A DNA stretch of 64,000 bases from Streptomyces sp. DH-12 (GCF_002899455.1 NZ_PPFB01000001.1:2046001-2110000); one strand, 5' to 3'. Shown: positions 17,532 to 26,353, counted from the stretch's first letter. A program made the numbers and translations. Notes: generated by a model from the letters alone, not told the origin.

Positions 17532-18557
17532 TTGCGCGTACTGCTCACCGGACACCAGGGCTATCTGGGCACCGTGATGGCCCCGGTGCTCACGGCCGCC
17601 GGACACGAGGTGGTCGGGCTGGACGCCGGCCTGTTCGCCGACTGCGTGCTGGGGCCGGACCCCGCGGACCCTCCGGGGACGCGGGTGGACCTGCGGGACG
17701 TCACGGCCGACCACGTGGCCGGGGTGGACGCCGTGATCCACCTGGCCGCCCTGTCCAACGACCCGCTGGGGGCGCTGGCGCCGGAACTCACCTACGACAT
17801 CAACCACCACGCGTCCGTGCGGCTGGCGAGGCTGGCCCGCGACGCGGGGGTGCGGCGCTTCCTGTACGCCTCGACCTGCTCGGTCTACGGCGCGGCGGGC
17901 GGCGACGAGCTGGTGGCCGAGGACGCCCCGCTGCGCCCGGTGACGCCGTACGCCGAGTCCAAGGTGCGGGTGGAGGACGACCTGCACGAGCTGGCCGACG
18001 ACGACTTCAGCCCGGTGTACATGCGCAACGCGACCGCCTTCGGGTACTCGCCGCGGCTGCGCGCCGACATCGTGCTGAACAACCTGGTGGGCCACGCCCT
18101 GCTGTCCGGTGAGGTGCTGGTGCTGTCCGACGGCACGCCGTGGCGTCCGCTGGTGCACGCCGAGGACATCGCCCGCGCGTTCACGGCCGCCCTCCAGGCG
18201 CCGCGGGAGGCGGTGCACGACCGGGCGTTCAACATCGGCAGCGAGGCCAACAACGTCACGGTCGCGGAGATCGCCCAGCAGGTCGCGGACGCGGTGGACG
18301 GCTCCAAGGTGGTCATCACCGGGGAGACGGGCGCCGACCCGCGCTCCTACCGGGTGGACTTCTCCCGGTTCCGCGCGGCGGTCCCCGGCTTCGAGTGCGA
18401 GTGGACCGTGAAGCGCGGCGCGCTGGAACTCGCCGACGCCTACCGGACGCACGGGCTGACCCGGGAGGCGTTCGAGCAGCGGTTCACCCGGCTCGCGGTG
18501 CTGCGCGCGGCGTCCGGCGCGGGCACGGTCGACGACACCCTGCGGTGGCGGTCGTGA
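17532..18557 (+). CDS. NAD-dependent epimerase/dehydratase (extended SDR)
   Basis: This 341-residue sugar-nucleotide enzyme has the NAD-binding loop G-H-Q-G-Y-L-G at residues 7-13, the active-site serine region Y-A-S-T-C-S near 115, and the catalytic Y-A-E-S-K near residue 137. It may epimerise, reduce or dehydrate the CDP-sugar produced by the genes just upstream. The start is TTG 17532, four bases after the previous stop; the fit of the N-terminus to the family (M-R-V-L-L-T-G) supports it. Which of the SDR reactions it performs cannot be told from sequence. Confidence 0.88.
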   Translation: MRVLLTGHQGYLGTVMAPVLTAAGHEVVGLDAGLFADCVLGPDPADPPGTRVDLRDVTADHVAGVDAVIHLAALSNDPLGALAPELTYDINHHASVRLARLARDAGVRRFLYASTCSVYGAAGGDELVAEDAPLRPVTPYAESKVRVEDDLHELADDDFSPVYMRNATAFGYSPRLRADIVLNNLVGHALLSGEVLVLSDGTPWRPLVHAEDIARAFTAALQAPREAVHDRAFNIGSEANNVTVAEIAQQVADAVDGSKVVITGETGADPRSYRVDFSRFRAAVPGFECEWTVKRGALELADAYRTHGLTREAFEQRFTRLAVLRAASGAGTVDDTLRWRS

Positions 18558-19828
18558 CCACGCCGGGCGAGGAGATGCACGCCCTGGTGGAGCGGATGTA
18601 CCCGCTGTGCCGGAGCATCACCGGCGACGGGGTGCGCGCCACCCTGGACATCGTCGGGGAGCACCTGCCGCTGGAGGTGCGCGAGGTGCCCACCGGCACG
18701 CAGGTGCTCGACTGGACCGTGCCGCAGGAGTGGAACGTCCGGGAGGCGTGGATCGCCGACCCGTCCGGCCGGCGGGTCGTCGACCTCGCCGACTCCAGCC
18801 TGCACGTGCTCGGGTACAGCGTGCCGGTGGCGGCGCGGATGCCGCTGTCCGAGCTGCGCCCGCACCTGCACACCCTGCCCGAGCACCCGACGTGGGTGCC
18901 GTACCGGACCAGTTACTACAAGCCGGACTGGGGGTTCTGCCTGGCGCAGGAGACCCTGGACGCGCTGCCGGACGGCGAGTACGAGGTGCGGATCGACTCC
19001 ACCCTCGCGGACGGGCACCTCACCTACGCCGAGCACGTGGTGCCGGGGCGGGTGCCGGACGAGGTGATCGTCTCCAGTCACGTCTGCCACCCGTCGCTGG
19101 CCAACGACAACCTGGCCGGCATCGCGGTGGCGGTGTTCCTCGCCCGGTCCCTCGCGCAGCGCGCCCCGTACTACACGTACCGGTTCCTGTTCGCGCCCGG
19201 CACCATCGGGGCGATCACCTGGCTGGCCCGCAACGCCGGGCAGGTGGAGCGGGTGAAGCACGGGCTGGTGCTGGCGTGCGCGGGCGACCGGGGCTCGCTG
19301 ACGTACAAGCGGAGCAGGCGCGGGGACGCGGAGATCGACCGGGTGATGCGCCACGTGCTGCGGACCTCCGGACGCCCGCACGAGATACGGGAGTTCACGC
19401 CCTACGGCTACGACGAGCGGCAGTTCTGCTCGCCGGGCTTCGACCTCGGCGTGGGTTCCCTCAGCCGGACCCCGTACGCCGGCTACCCGGAGTACCACAC
19501 CTCGGCGGACGACCTGGACTTCGTGTCCCCGGAGGCGATGGAGGACACCCTCGCCGTCTGCCGGGAGGCGTTCGCCGTGCTCGACCGCAACCGCCGGTAC
19601 GTCAACCTCAGCCCGTACGGGGAGCCGCAGCTGGGCCGGCGCGGCCTCTACGGGGCGCTCGGCGGCCGCAGCGACGCGCAGGAGGCCCAGCTGGCGATGC
19701 TGTGGGTGCTCAGCCTCTCCGACGGCGAGCACGGTCTGCTGGACGTGGCCGAGCGGGCCGGTCTGCCGTTCGACACCGTCGCCGCGGCGGCCGACGCCCT
19801 GCACGGCGCCGGACTGGTCAAGGCGTGA
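18554..19828 (+). CDS. DUF4910/aminopeptidase-like protein in sugar cluster
   Basis: This 424-residue protein matches the DUF4910 aminopeptidase-like family, an M28-like zinc peptidase fold. The visible signature is S-S-H-V-C-H-P-S-L-A-N-D-N near residue 176, with possible zinc ligands His and Asp, and a later E-Y-H-T-S-A-D-D near residue 315. A C-terminal winged-helix-like stretch follows. GTG 18554 overlaps the previous stop by four bases. Homologues recur in polysaccharide and CDP-sugar loci beside PIG-L and class III aminotransferase genes, as here. That context suggests it acts on an amino-acid- or amide-decorated sugar rather than on peptides. The reaction is unknown. Confidence 0.82.
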   Translation: MTTPGEEMHALVERMYPLCRSITGDGVRATLDIVGEHLPLEVREVPTGTQVLDWTVPQEWNVREAWIADPSGRRVVDLADSSLHVLGYSVPVAARMPLSELRPHLHTLPEHPTWVPYRTSYYKPDWGFCLAQETLDALPDGEYEVRIDSTLADGHLTYAEHVVPGRVPDEVIVSSHVCHPSLANDNLAGIAVAVFLARSLAQRAPYYTYRFLFAPGTIGAITWLARNAGQVERVKHGLVLACAGDRGSLTYKRSRRGDAEIDRVMRHVLRTSGRPHEIREFTPYGYDERQFCSPGFDLGVGSLSRTPYAGYPEYHTSADDLDFVSPEAMEDTLAVCREAFAVLDRNRRYVNLSPYGEPQLGRRGLYGALGGRSDAQEAQLAMLWVLSLSDGEHGLLDVAERAGLPFDTVAAAADALHGAGLVKA

Positions 19829-21126
19829 GACCGGTGGCCGCCGAGGGGGACGGGACGTCGACAGCGCCGGAGCGGCCGGCCCGCACCGTCACGCGGGCCG
19901 TCGCGGGCCGGCTGTCGTGGGGGCTGGCCGACCAGGCGGCCTCCAGCCTGTCCAACTTCGTCGTGGGCGTGTACGTGGCGCGCTCGCTGGGCCTGACCGC
20001 GTTCGGCGTGTTCAGCCTGGCCTGGGTGACCTACGGCGTGGTGCTCAGCGTCTCCCGGGGTCTGGCCACCGACCCGCTCGTGGTGCGGTTCAGCGGCGTG
20101 TCCGAGGCGTCCTGGCGGCAGGCGGTGGCCCGCTCCACGGGCACCTCGCTGGGCGTCGGCGCGGTCGTCGGCGTGCCGTGCCTGGCGTTGTGGCCGCTGC
20201 TCGGCGGCAGTGTGGGGGCCGCGTTCGGCTGCCTGGGCGTGGTGCTGCCCGGCCTGCTGCTGCAGGACGCCTGGCGGTACTCGTTCTTCGCGGCCGGCGT
20301 CGGCCGGAAGGCGTTCGTCAACGACGTGGTGTGGGGCGTGGCGCTGATCCCCGCCATGGTCGTGGCGGCCCAGGTGGGCACCGTGTCCGCGTTCCTGCTC
20401 GCCTGGGGCGGGTCGGCGGCAGTGGCGGGGGCGTACGGCTGGGCGCAGTCCGGCATCCTGCCCCGGCCGGCCGGGGCCCGGGCGTGGATCCGCGACCACC
20501 GTGACCTGGGCTACCGGTACCTGGCCGAGAACACGTGCGTGAGCGGCGCGAGCCAGCTGCGCGCGTACGGGCTCGGCGCGATCGTCGGCGTCGGCGCGGT
20601 CGGCGTCGTCCGGGGCGCCGAGCTGCTGCAGGGCCCGTTCCTGGCCGTGCTGATGGGGCTGACGCTGGTCACCGTGGCGGAGGCGGCGCGGATGCTGCGG
20701 CAGGCCCCGCACCGGCTGGGCCGGTTCTGCCTGTTCCTGGGCGGCGGTCAGGCGGTCGCCGCCCTGCTGTGGGGCGGCGTGCTGCTGCTGATGCCGGACC
20801 GGGCGGGCGAACTCGTCCTCGGCGACGTCTGGCCCGCCGCCGCGGAACTCATCGTGCCAGCCACCCTCAGTGTCGCGGGGGCCGGTGTCGGCACCGGAGC
20901 GGCCGCCGGGCTGCGCGCGCTCGGCGCGGCCCGGCTCAGTCTGCGGTGCCAGATCTTCGCCTCCGTCTGCTACGTGGGCCTCGGGATCGGCGGTGCGGCC
21001 CTCGGCGGCACCGTCGGCTCGGCCTGGGGCGCCGCCGCCGCGTCCGTGTGCGGTTCGGCCGCGTGGTGGCTGCATCTGAGGATCGCCCTGCGCGAGCACC
21101 ACCGAGATCTCTCATCCGTGAAGTGA
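19825..21126 (+). CDS. Wzx-type oligosaccharide flippase (MATE/MOP superfamily)
   Basis: This 433-residue integral membrane protein has about twelve hydrophobic helices and the N-terminal pattern L-A-D-Q-A-A-S-S-L-S-N-F followed by Y-V-A-R-S-L-G, common in polysaccharide transporters. It should flip the undecaprenyl-linked repeat unit to the outer face for polymerisation. GTG 19825 overlaps the previous stop by four bases; a second in-frame GTG at 19834 would remove only three residues. It is the only flippase in the window. Confidence 0.84.
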   Translation: MRPVAAEGDGTSTAPERPARTVTRAVAGRLSWGLADQAASSLSNFVVGVYVARSLGLTAFGVFSLAWVTYGVVLSVSRGLATDPLVVRFSGVSEASWRQAVARSTGTSLGVGAVVGVPCLALWPLLGGSVGAAFGCLGVVLPGLLLQDAWRYSFFAAGVGRKAFVNDVVWGVALIPAMVVAAQVGTVSAFLLAWGGSAAVAGAYGWAQSGILPRPAGARAWIRDHRDLGYRYLAENTCVSGASQLRAYGLGAIVGVGAVGVVRGAELLQGPFLAVLMGLTLVTVAEAARMLRQAPHRLGRFCLFLGGGQAVAALLWGGVLLLMPDRAGELVLGDVWPAAAELIVPATLSVAGAGVGTGAAAGLRALGAARLSLRCQIFASVCYVGLGIGGAALGGTVGSAWGAAAASVCGSAAWWLHLRIALREHHRDLSSVK

Positions 21127-21133
21127 GGACGTC

Positions 21134-22081
21134 ATGACCGCGCAACCCCGGCTGAGCATCGGCCTTCCCGTGTACAACGGCGAGGAGTACCTCGCCGAGT
21201 CGCTGGAGGCCCTGCTCGGCCAGACGTACGAGGACTTCGAGTTGGTCATCACCGACAACGCGTCGACCGACGGGACCCAGGACATCTGCCGCCGCTACGC
21301 GAAGCGGGACTCCCGGATCCGCTACATCCGGCTGCCCCGGAACATCGGCGCCGCGCCGAACCACAACTACGTCTTCACCCAGTGCCGCGGCGAGCTCTTC
21401 AAGTGGGCCTCGCACGACGACCTGTACGCCCGTGACCTGCTGAAGCGCTGCGTGGAGGCGCTCGACGAACGCCCGGAGGTGATCCTCGCGCACAGCGACC
21501 AGGCCGTCATCGACGAGGGCGGCAAGGTCAAGGTGCCCTACGCGTACACGCTGAACACCGGCTCGCCGCACGCGCCCGAACGGTTCCGCAGCCTGCTGTT
21601 CGAGCCGGGCGGCGACGACTTCTACGGCGTGATGCGCGCCGACGTGCTGCGCCGGGTGAAGCCGCACGACAGCTACCACCACGCGGACCGCACGTTCGTC
21701 GCCGAGATCACTCTGCACGGCCCCTTCCACCAGGTGCCGGAGCTGCTGTACTTCCGCCGCGACCACCCCACCCGCGCCGAGCGGGCGAACCCCTCCAAGC
21801 GCGCCCGCTGCGTCAACCTGGACCCGCGCCGGGCGGGACCGCTGCACCCGACACCCCGGCTGCTCGCCGAGTACGTGTGGGGGTTCGTGTCGGCGGTGAA
21901 ACGGGCGCCGCTGTCCCCCGCCGACCGGCGTGCCTGCTACCGGCATCTGGTCTCGTGGGCGACCAGCCGGGTCCGCCCGGGCGCGGGCGAGCGGGTCGAG
22001 GACCGGGCCCCGGTGGGCCCGGACGCGCTGGGCGTCTCCGTCGACGCCTTGGTCGCCGGCCGCGAGAGGAGGGACGCGTGA
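21134..22081 (+). CDS. Glycosyltransferase family 2
   Basis: This 315-residue inverting GT-A enzyme opens with R-L-S-I-G-L-P-V-Y-N-G-E, the GT2 nucleotide-binding strand. It has D-N-A-S-T-D-G near residue 39 and the metal-binding H-D-D near residue 95. The C-terminal 100 residues are less conserved and probably touch the acceptor. It adds one sugar to the repeat unit. ATG 21134 is seven bases after the flippase stop. Confidence 0.9.
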   Translation: MTAQPRLSIGLPVYNGEEYLAESLEALLGQTYEDFELVITDNASTDGTQDICRRYAKRDSRIRYIRLPRNIGAAPNHNYVFTQCRGELFKWASHDDLYARDLLKRCVEALDERPEVILAHSDQAVIDEGGKVKVPYAYTLNTGSPHAPERFRSLLFEPGGDDFYGVMRADVLRRVKPHDSYHHADRTFVAEITLHGPFHQVPELLYFRRDHPTRAERANPSKRARCVNLDPRRAGPLHPTPRLLAEYVWGFVSAVKRAPLSPADRRACYRHLVSWATSRVRPGAGERVEDRAPVGPDALGVSVDALVAGRERRDA

Positions 22082-23298
22082 CGTCCCCTCGTGTGGGCAT
22101 CTTCGGCCTGTTCGGCTCCGGGAACGTCGGCAACGACGGGTCGCTGGAGGCCGTGCTGGGCCACCTCCGCGCCGCGCACCCGGACGCGGCCCTGGACGCC
22201 CTGTGCGGCGGACCCGAGACCGTCACGGCCCGGTACGGGGTCCCGGCGGCCCGGCTGCACTGGTACCGCGGGGAGTACCGCACCGCCTCGCGTCTGAAGG
22301 ACGTCGCGGGCAAGGGCGCGGGCAAGCTCGTGGACGCCTTCCGCATCGCGGCCTGGGTGCGCCGGCACGACGTGGTGGTCGTGCCGGGCACGGGCATCCT
22401 GGAGAGCACGCTGCCGCTGCGGCCGTGGGGCATGCCGTACTCGCTGTTCCTGGTGTGCGCGGCCGGGCGGCTGCTCGGCACCCCGGTCGCGCTGGTCGGC
22501 GTCGGGGCGTCCGAGACCGGCAGCCGGGCGGTGCGGGCGCTGACCCGGTGGGCGGCGCGGCTGGCCGCGTACCGGTCGTACCGGGACACGCTGTCGCGGG
22601 ACGCGATGCGGGCGACGGGCGTGGACACCCGGGGCGACGAGGTCTACACGGACCTGGTGTTCGCCCTGCCCACTCCCCCGCCGGGCGACCCGACGGGACC
22701 GCCCGGACCGGTGTGCGTGGGCGTCATGGACTTCGGCGGGAACAACGACGAGCGGGACCGGGCGGAGGAACTGCGCCGCCGCTACCTGGACGGCACCACG
22801 CGGTTCGTGCGCGCCCTGGCCGCGGAGGGCAGGCCGGTGCGGCTGCTCACCGGCGACGACGTCGACCGGCCGGTGACCGAGGCGATCCTCGAGGCGGTGG
22901 ACTCGCCGCTGGTCACCGCCGCCGCGACGGCGTCCCTGGGCGACCTGATGAAGGAGATGGCGGTCGCGGACACCGTGGTGGCGACCCGCTACCACAACCT
23001 GGTCTGCGCGCTGAAGGTCGGCACCCCGGTGCTCGCCCTGAGCTACGCGGCGAAGAGCGACCGGCTGATGGCGGACATGGGTGTGGGCGAGTACTGCCAC
23101 GCGGCGCGCGAGATCGACGCGGGCCGGCTGCTGGAGCAGTTCCGGGAGCTGGAGCGGAACCGGTCGGCGGTGCGGCGGACCCTCGCCGGACGGGGCCCGG
23201 TGCTCGTCGGGCGGGTCCGGCAGCAGTTCGCCGCGCTGTCCGCCCTGATCCCGGGGCCCGGCCCCGCCCCCACCCCCGCACGACAGGAGACCCCATGA
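22078..23298 (+). CDS. Polysaccharide pyruvyl transferase family protein
   Basis: This 406-residue protein would transfer a pyruvate ketal from phosphoenolpyruvate to a sugar of the polymer, adding negative charge. The N-terminal F-G-L-F-G-S-G-N-V-G-N-D motif (about residues 8-19) is the family signature. Two Rossmann-like halves follow, with A-T-R-Y-H-N-L near residue 302 matching the C-terminal conserved His region. GTG 22078 overlaps the previous stop by four bases. The family is clear; pyruvylation of this polymer is inferred. Confidence 0.86.
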   Translation: MTSPRVGIFGLFGSGNVGNDGSLEAVLGHLRAAHPDAALDALCGGPETVTARYGVPAARLHWYRGEYRTASRLKDVAGKGAGKLVDAFRIAAWVRRHDVVVVPGTGILESTLPLRPWGMPYSLFLVCAAGRLLGTPVALVGVGASETGSRAVRALTRWAARLAAYRSYRDTLSRDAMRATGVDTRGDEVYTDLVFALPTPPPGDPTGPPGPVCVGVMDFGGNNDERDRAEELRRRYLDGTTRFVRALAAEGRPVRLLTGDDVDRPVTEAILEAVDSPLVTAAATASLGDLMKEMAVADTVVATRYHNLVCALKVGTPVLALSYAAKSDRLMADMGVGEYCHAAREIDAGRLLEQFRELERNRSAVRRTLAGRGPVLVGRVRQQFAALSALIPGPGPAPTPARQETP

Positions 23299-23870
23299 AG
23301 GTGACCGAGGTCCCGGCGATCGCCGGGGCGTTCCTGTTCGAGCCGACGCCGTTCACCGACGAGCGCGGCTTCTTCTGCCGCACGTTCGACGCGGACGTGG
23401 TGCGTTCCGTGGGCATCGACCCGGACGCCTTCGTCCAGGACAGCCTCTCCCGGTCGGTGCGGGGCGTGGTGCGCGGCATGCATCTGCGGTCCGGCGAGGG
23501 CGAGGCCAAGCTGGTGCGCTGTTCCCACGGGCGGATCTTCGACGTGGTGGTGGACCTGCGGCCCGGCTCGCCGACGTACCGGGGCCGGGCCACGTTCGAG
23601 CTGTCCGGCGACACGCAGGCGACGCTGTACGTCCCGGCGGGCTGCGCGCACGGCTTCCAGGCCCTGACGGAGACCGCCGACACGTCGTACCGGATCGACC
23701 GTCCGCACGACCCGGCGGAAGACGTGACGATCGCCTTCGACGACCCGGACCTGGCCGTCCCCTGGCCGCTGCCGGTCACGGTGACGTCCGAACGGGACCG
23801 CAAGGCGCCGGGTCTCGCGGAGGCGCTGAGGACGCCGGCGGAGCGGCGGACGGCGGTGGGGCCGTCGTGA
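23295..23870 (+). CDS. dTDP-4-dehydrorhamnose 3,5-epimerase family protein (RmlC-like)
   Basis: This 191-residue cupin matches RmlC in length. Conserved parts are F-T-D-E-R-G-F-F near residues 20-27, the catalytic-base region R-G-V-V-R-G-M-H near 56-63, and C-A-H-G-F-Q near 117. It would epimerise a 4-keto sugar nucleotide at C3 and/or C5. No rmlA, rmlB or rmlD is present in the window, so it may serve the CDP-linked branched sugar rather than rhamnose. ATG 23295 overlaps the previous stop by four bases. Confidence 0.88.
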   Translation: MKVTEVPAIAGAFLFEPTPFTDERGFFCRTFDADVVRSVGIDPDAFVQDSLSRSVRGVVRGMHLRSGEGEAKLVRCSHGRIFDVVVDLRPGSPTYRGRATFELSGDTQATLYVPAGCAHGFQALTETADTSYRIDRPHDPAEDVTIAFDDPDLAVPWPLPVTVTSERDRKAPGLAEALRTPAERRTAVGPS

Positions 23871-25192
23871 GCGGGGAGGAGCTGCGGCTGCCGCTGTCGC
23901 AGGCGGTCAACGAACGGCTGCACGCGCTGGTCCCCGGCGGGGCGCACACGTACGCCAAGGGCGACGACCAGTACCCGCAGGACCTGGCGCCGGTCATCAG
24001 TCACGGGCGCGGCGCCCATGTGTGGGACGTCGACGGCAACCGCTACATCGAGTACGGCTCGGGGCTGCGGTCGGTGAGCCTCGGCCACGCCCATCCGCGG
24101 GTGCTGGAGGCGGTGCGGCGGGAACTCGACCGCGGCAGCAACTTCGTGCGCCCGTCGGTGGTGGAGGCGGAGGCGGCGGAGCGGTTCCTCGCCACGGTGC
24201 CGACCGCCGAGATGGTCAAGTTCGCGAAGAACGGCTCCGACGCCACCACGGCGGCGGTCCGTCTGGCGCGCGCCGTCACCGGGCGCCCGCGGGTGGCGCT
24301 CTGCGCCGACCACCCGTTCTTCTCGGTCGACGACTGGTTCATCGGCACCACCCCGATGCCGGCGGGCGTCCCGCGGGCGACCACGGACCTGACGGTCACC
24401 TTCCCCTACGGCGACCTGACCGCCACGGAGGAGCTGTTCGACCGGTACCCGGGCGAGATCGCCTGCCTGATCCTGGAGCCCGCCGCCCAGACCGAGCCGC
24501 CGCCCGGTTACCTCGCCGGGCTGCGCGACCTGGCCGACCGGCACGGCTGCGTGCTGGTCTTCGACGAGATGATCACCGGCTTCCGCTGGTCCGAGGCGGG
24601 CGCCCAGGGCCTGTACGGGGTGACCCCCGACCTCTCCACCTTCGGCAAGGCGCTGGGCAACGGCTTCGCGGTGTCCGCGCTGGCCGGGCGCCGGGCGCTG
24701 ATGGAGCGGGGCGGGCTGCGCCACGACGCCGACCGGGTGTTCCTGCTGTCCACCACGCACGGCGCGGAGACGCACGCCCTGGCGGCGGCGATGGCGGTGC
24801 AGGCCACGTACGTGGAGGAGGGCGTCACCGCGCGGCTGCACGCGCTGGGCGAGCGGCTGGCCGCCGGGGTCCGGGACGCGGCGGCCGCGATGGGCGTCGC
24901 CGGGCACGTGGTCGTCCGGGGCCGCGCGAGCAACCTGGTCTTCGCGACGCTCGACGCGCGGGGACGGCCGTCGCAGGAGTACCGGACGCTGTTCCTGCGC
25001 CGCCTGCTGACGGGCGGGGTGCTCGCCCCGTCGTTCGTGGTGAGCAACGCGCTGGAGGAGTCCGACATCGACCGCACGGTGGACGTGGTCGGCCAGGCGT
25101 GCGCGGTCTACCGCAAGGCGCTGGACGCGGGTGACCCGACACCGTGGCTGGGGGGCAGGCCGGTACGGCCGGTGTTCCGGCGGAGGGCGTGA
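23867..25192 (+). CDS. Class III PLP-dependent aminotransferase (glutamate-1-semialdehyde aminomutase-like)
   Basis: This 441-residue fold-type I PLP enzyme is similar to HemL but set in a sugar cluster. Key parts are V-P-G-G-A-H-T near residue 23, K-N-G-S-D-A-T near 123 (phosphate cup), F-D-E-M-I-T-G-F-R-W near 231, and the Schiff-base lysine in S-T-F-G-K-A-L-G-N-G near 260. Because it lies at the end of a polysaccharide operon next to an RmlC-like gene, it more likely aminates a keto sugar than makes tetrapyrrole. GTG 23867 overlaps the previous stop by four bases. It is the last gene of the run; the next gene lies on the other strand nine bases on, with no obvious terminator between. Confidence 0.86.
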   Translation: MSGEELRLPLSQAVNERLHALVPGGAHTYAKGDDQYPQDLAPVISHGRGAHVWDVDGNRYIEYGSGLRSVSLGHAHPRVLEAVRRELDRGSNFVRPSVVEAEAAERFLATVPTAEMVKFAKNGSDATTAAVRLARAVTGRPRVALCADHPFFSVDDWFIGTTPMPAGVPRATTDLTVTFPYGDLTATEELFDRYPGEIACLILEPAAQTEPPPGYLAGLRDLADRHGCVLVFDEMITGFRWSEAGAQGLYGVTPDLSTFGKALGNGFAVSALAGRRALMERGGLRHDADRVFLLSTTHGAETHALAAAMAVQATYVEEGVTARLHALGERLAAGVRDAAAAMGVAGHVVVRGRASNLVFATLDARGRPSQEYRTLFLRRLLTGGVLAPSFVVSNALEESDIDRTVDVVGQACAVYRKALDAGDPTPWLGGRPVRPVFRRRA

Positions 25193-25201
25193 GGCAAGCC
25201 G

Positions 25202-25885
25202 TCAACGCGCGCGGCGGCGCAGGGAGTCGGCCGTACGGTCGATTCCCCACGCCGCCGCCGGCACCACCGCCAGGGCGGTGCAGCAACCGCCCACGGTGTC
25301 GGTCGCGTAGTGCGCCCCGGTGGCGACCTGCGCCCAGCCCATGACGGCTCCGGCGGCGAAGGCGGCGCCCAGCGCGAGGGCGGTGCCGGCGGCTTGCCCG
25401 AGCCCGTGCCGCCCCGCCGCGAGCAGCGCCAGGGTGAGGGCCAGGGCGGTGAGGAAGGCGGTGTGCCCGCTCGGGTAGGCCAGGTTCTCGTCGCCGTGGA
25501 TGGTGCGGGCGGCCAGCGGCTTGAGCAGCCGCGTGACCCCGACGGCCAGCCCGGGTCCGGCGAGGAGCAGTACGGCGGCGCGGGGACGGCGGGCCATCAG
25601 GCAGCCGATGACACCGGCCGTGAGCAGCAGGAGCGCGCCCGCCGGGTCGCCGAGGAAGTCCGTCGCGGAGGCGATGTGCCACCACGGCGCCCCGGCCCCG
25701 TACGCCGCCTCCCCGATCCGCGCGTCCGTCCGGCCGGGCCCGTCGTCACCGGCGTACCGGACCCCGAGCACGACGACCACCGACGCGGCGAGGGCGGCGA
25801 CGACCGCGAGGCGCCGGCGCAGCACCCCGGGCAGCACCGCCGCGGCGGTCGTCTTGCCGCCCGTCACCGTCACCGTGCCGTCCAC
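25202..25885 (-). CDS. PAP2 family phosphatase (membrane)
   Basis: This 227-residue integral membrane phosphatase has about five or six helices. The PAP2 motifs are K-P-L-A-A-R-T near residue 122, P-S-G-H near 138, and G-A-H-Y-A-T-D near 188 carrying the nucleophilic His and Asp. It dephosphorylates a lipid phosphate at the outer membrane face. Undecaprenyl pyrophosphate is a plausible substrate given the adjacent Wzx/Wzy cluster, but that is inference. The start is GTG 25885 with only a weak purine-rich site, and a TAGGCT -10-like hexamer lies about 20 bases upstream. The gene converges on the polysaccharide operon. Confidence 0.86.
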   Translation of the reverse strand: MDGTVTVTGGKTTAAAVLPGVLRRRLAVVAALAASVVVVLGVRYAGDDGPGRTDARIGEAAYGAGAPWWHIASATDFLGDPAGALLLLTAGVIGCLMARRPRAAVLLLAGPGLAVGVTRLLKPLAARTIHGDENLAYPSGHTAFLTALALTLALLAAGRHGLGQAAGTALALGAAFAAGAVMGWAQVATGAHYATDTVGGCCTALAVVPAAAWGIDRTADSLRRRAR

Positions 25886-25979
25886 CCCCGTGCAACGCCC
25901 CGTGTCAGCCTAACCGACGGTGGGGAAAGGGCAGTTGAGAGACGGACGGCGTCGAGGGGCGTCGGGCGGCGCGAACCGG

Positions 25980-26012
25980 CGGTACGCGGGCGCCGTTCAC
26001 GCCCGCGTACCG
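25980..26012. terminator. Hairpin, 13-bp perfect stem
   Basis: A perfect 13-bp inverted repeat (CGGTACGCGGGCG and its complement) encloses a seven-base loop. It lies between the PAP2 gene start and the small downstream-ending gene, right beside a second hairpin. It has no T-run, as is usual for Streptomyces terminators. Confidence 0.6.
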
Positions 26013-26015
26013 CAC

Positions 26016-26055
26016 GACGGCGGGGGCGCCGCTCGTGCACAGCGCCCCCGCCGTC
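26016..26055. terminator. Hairpin, 14-bp perfect stem, end of small minus-strand gene
   Basis: A perfect 14-bp GC-rich stem (GACGGCGGGGGCGC and its complement) with a 12-base loop ends 13 bases beyond the stop of the small minus-strand gene. It is the natural transcription terminator for that gene; the adjoining second hairpin may reinforce it. Confidence 0.68.
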
Positions 26056-26068
26056 GGCCGGCGGCCCC

Positions 26069-26263
26069 TCAGGCCGGGTGGTCCGGCTGCTGCTCCGGGG
26101 GCGTGCCGCCGCCCCGGCCGCCGCCCTTGTTGCCGCGGTCGGTGCCGTGGGCGCGCCCGCCCTCGCCCCGGCCGGGCTGGGACGCCTTGCGGGCTCCGCT
26201 GTCCTGCGGCGTGCCCCCGCCCTTGTCGCTGCGCCGCAGCTCGGGCTGTTGCGGATTCGACAT
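26069..26263 (-). CDS. Small Gly/Arg/Lys-rich protein, hypothetical
   Basis: This 64-residue, very hydrophilic protein is probably disordered. It begins M-S-N-P-Q-Q-P-E-L-R-R-S-D-K-G and ends with R-G-N-K-G-G-G-R-G-G-G and E-Q-Q-P-D-H-P-A. I accept it as real because an AAGGAGGAAG ribosome site sits four bases before the ATG and a double hairpin follows the stop. No catalytic or membrane features are seen. It may be one of the small stress-associated proteins common in Streptomyces, but I cannot name a function. Confidence 0.72.
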   Translation of the reverse strand: MSNPQQPELRRSDKGGGTPQDSGARKASQPGRGEGGRAHGTDRGNKGGGRGGGTPPEQQPDHPA

Positions 26264-26353
26264 CGGCTTCCTCCTTGCGTCGCCTGCGCCTCGGTGCGCC
26301 TGCCGCTCACCGGGTGTCTCGTGTGCGCGGGCCGAAACGCCCGGCCGCCCGGA

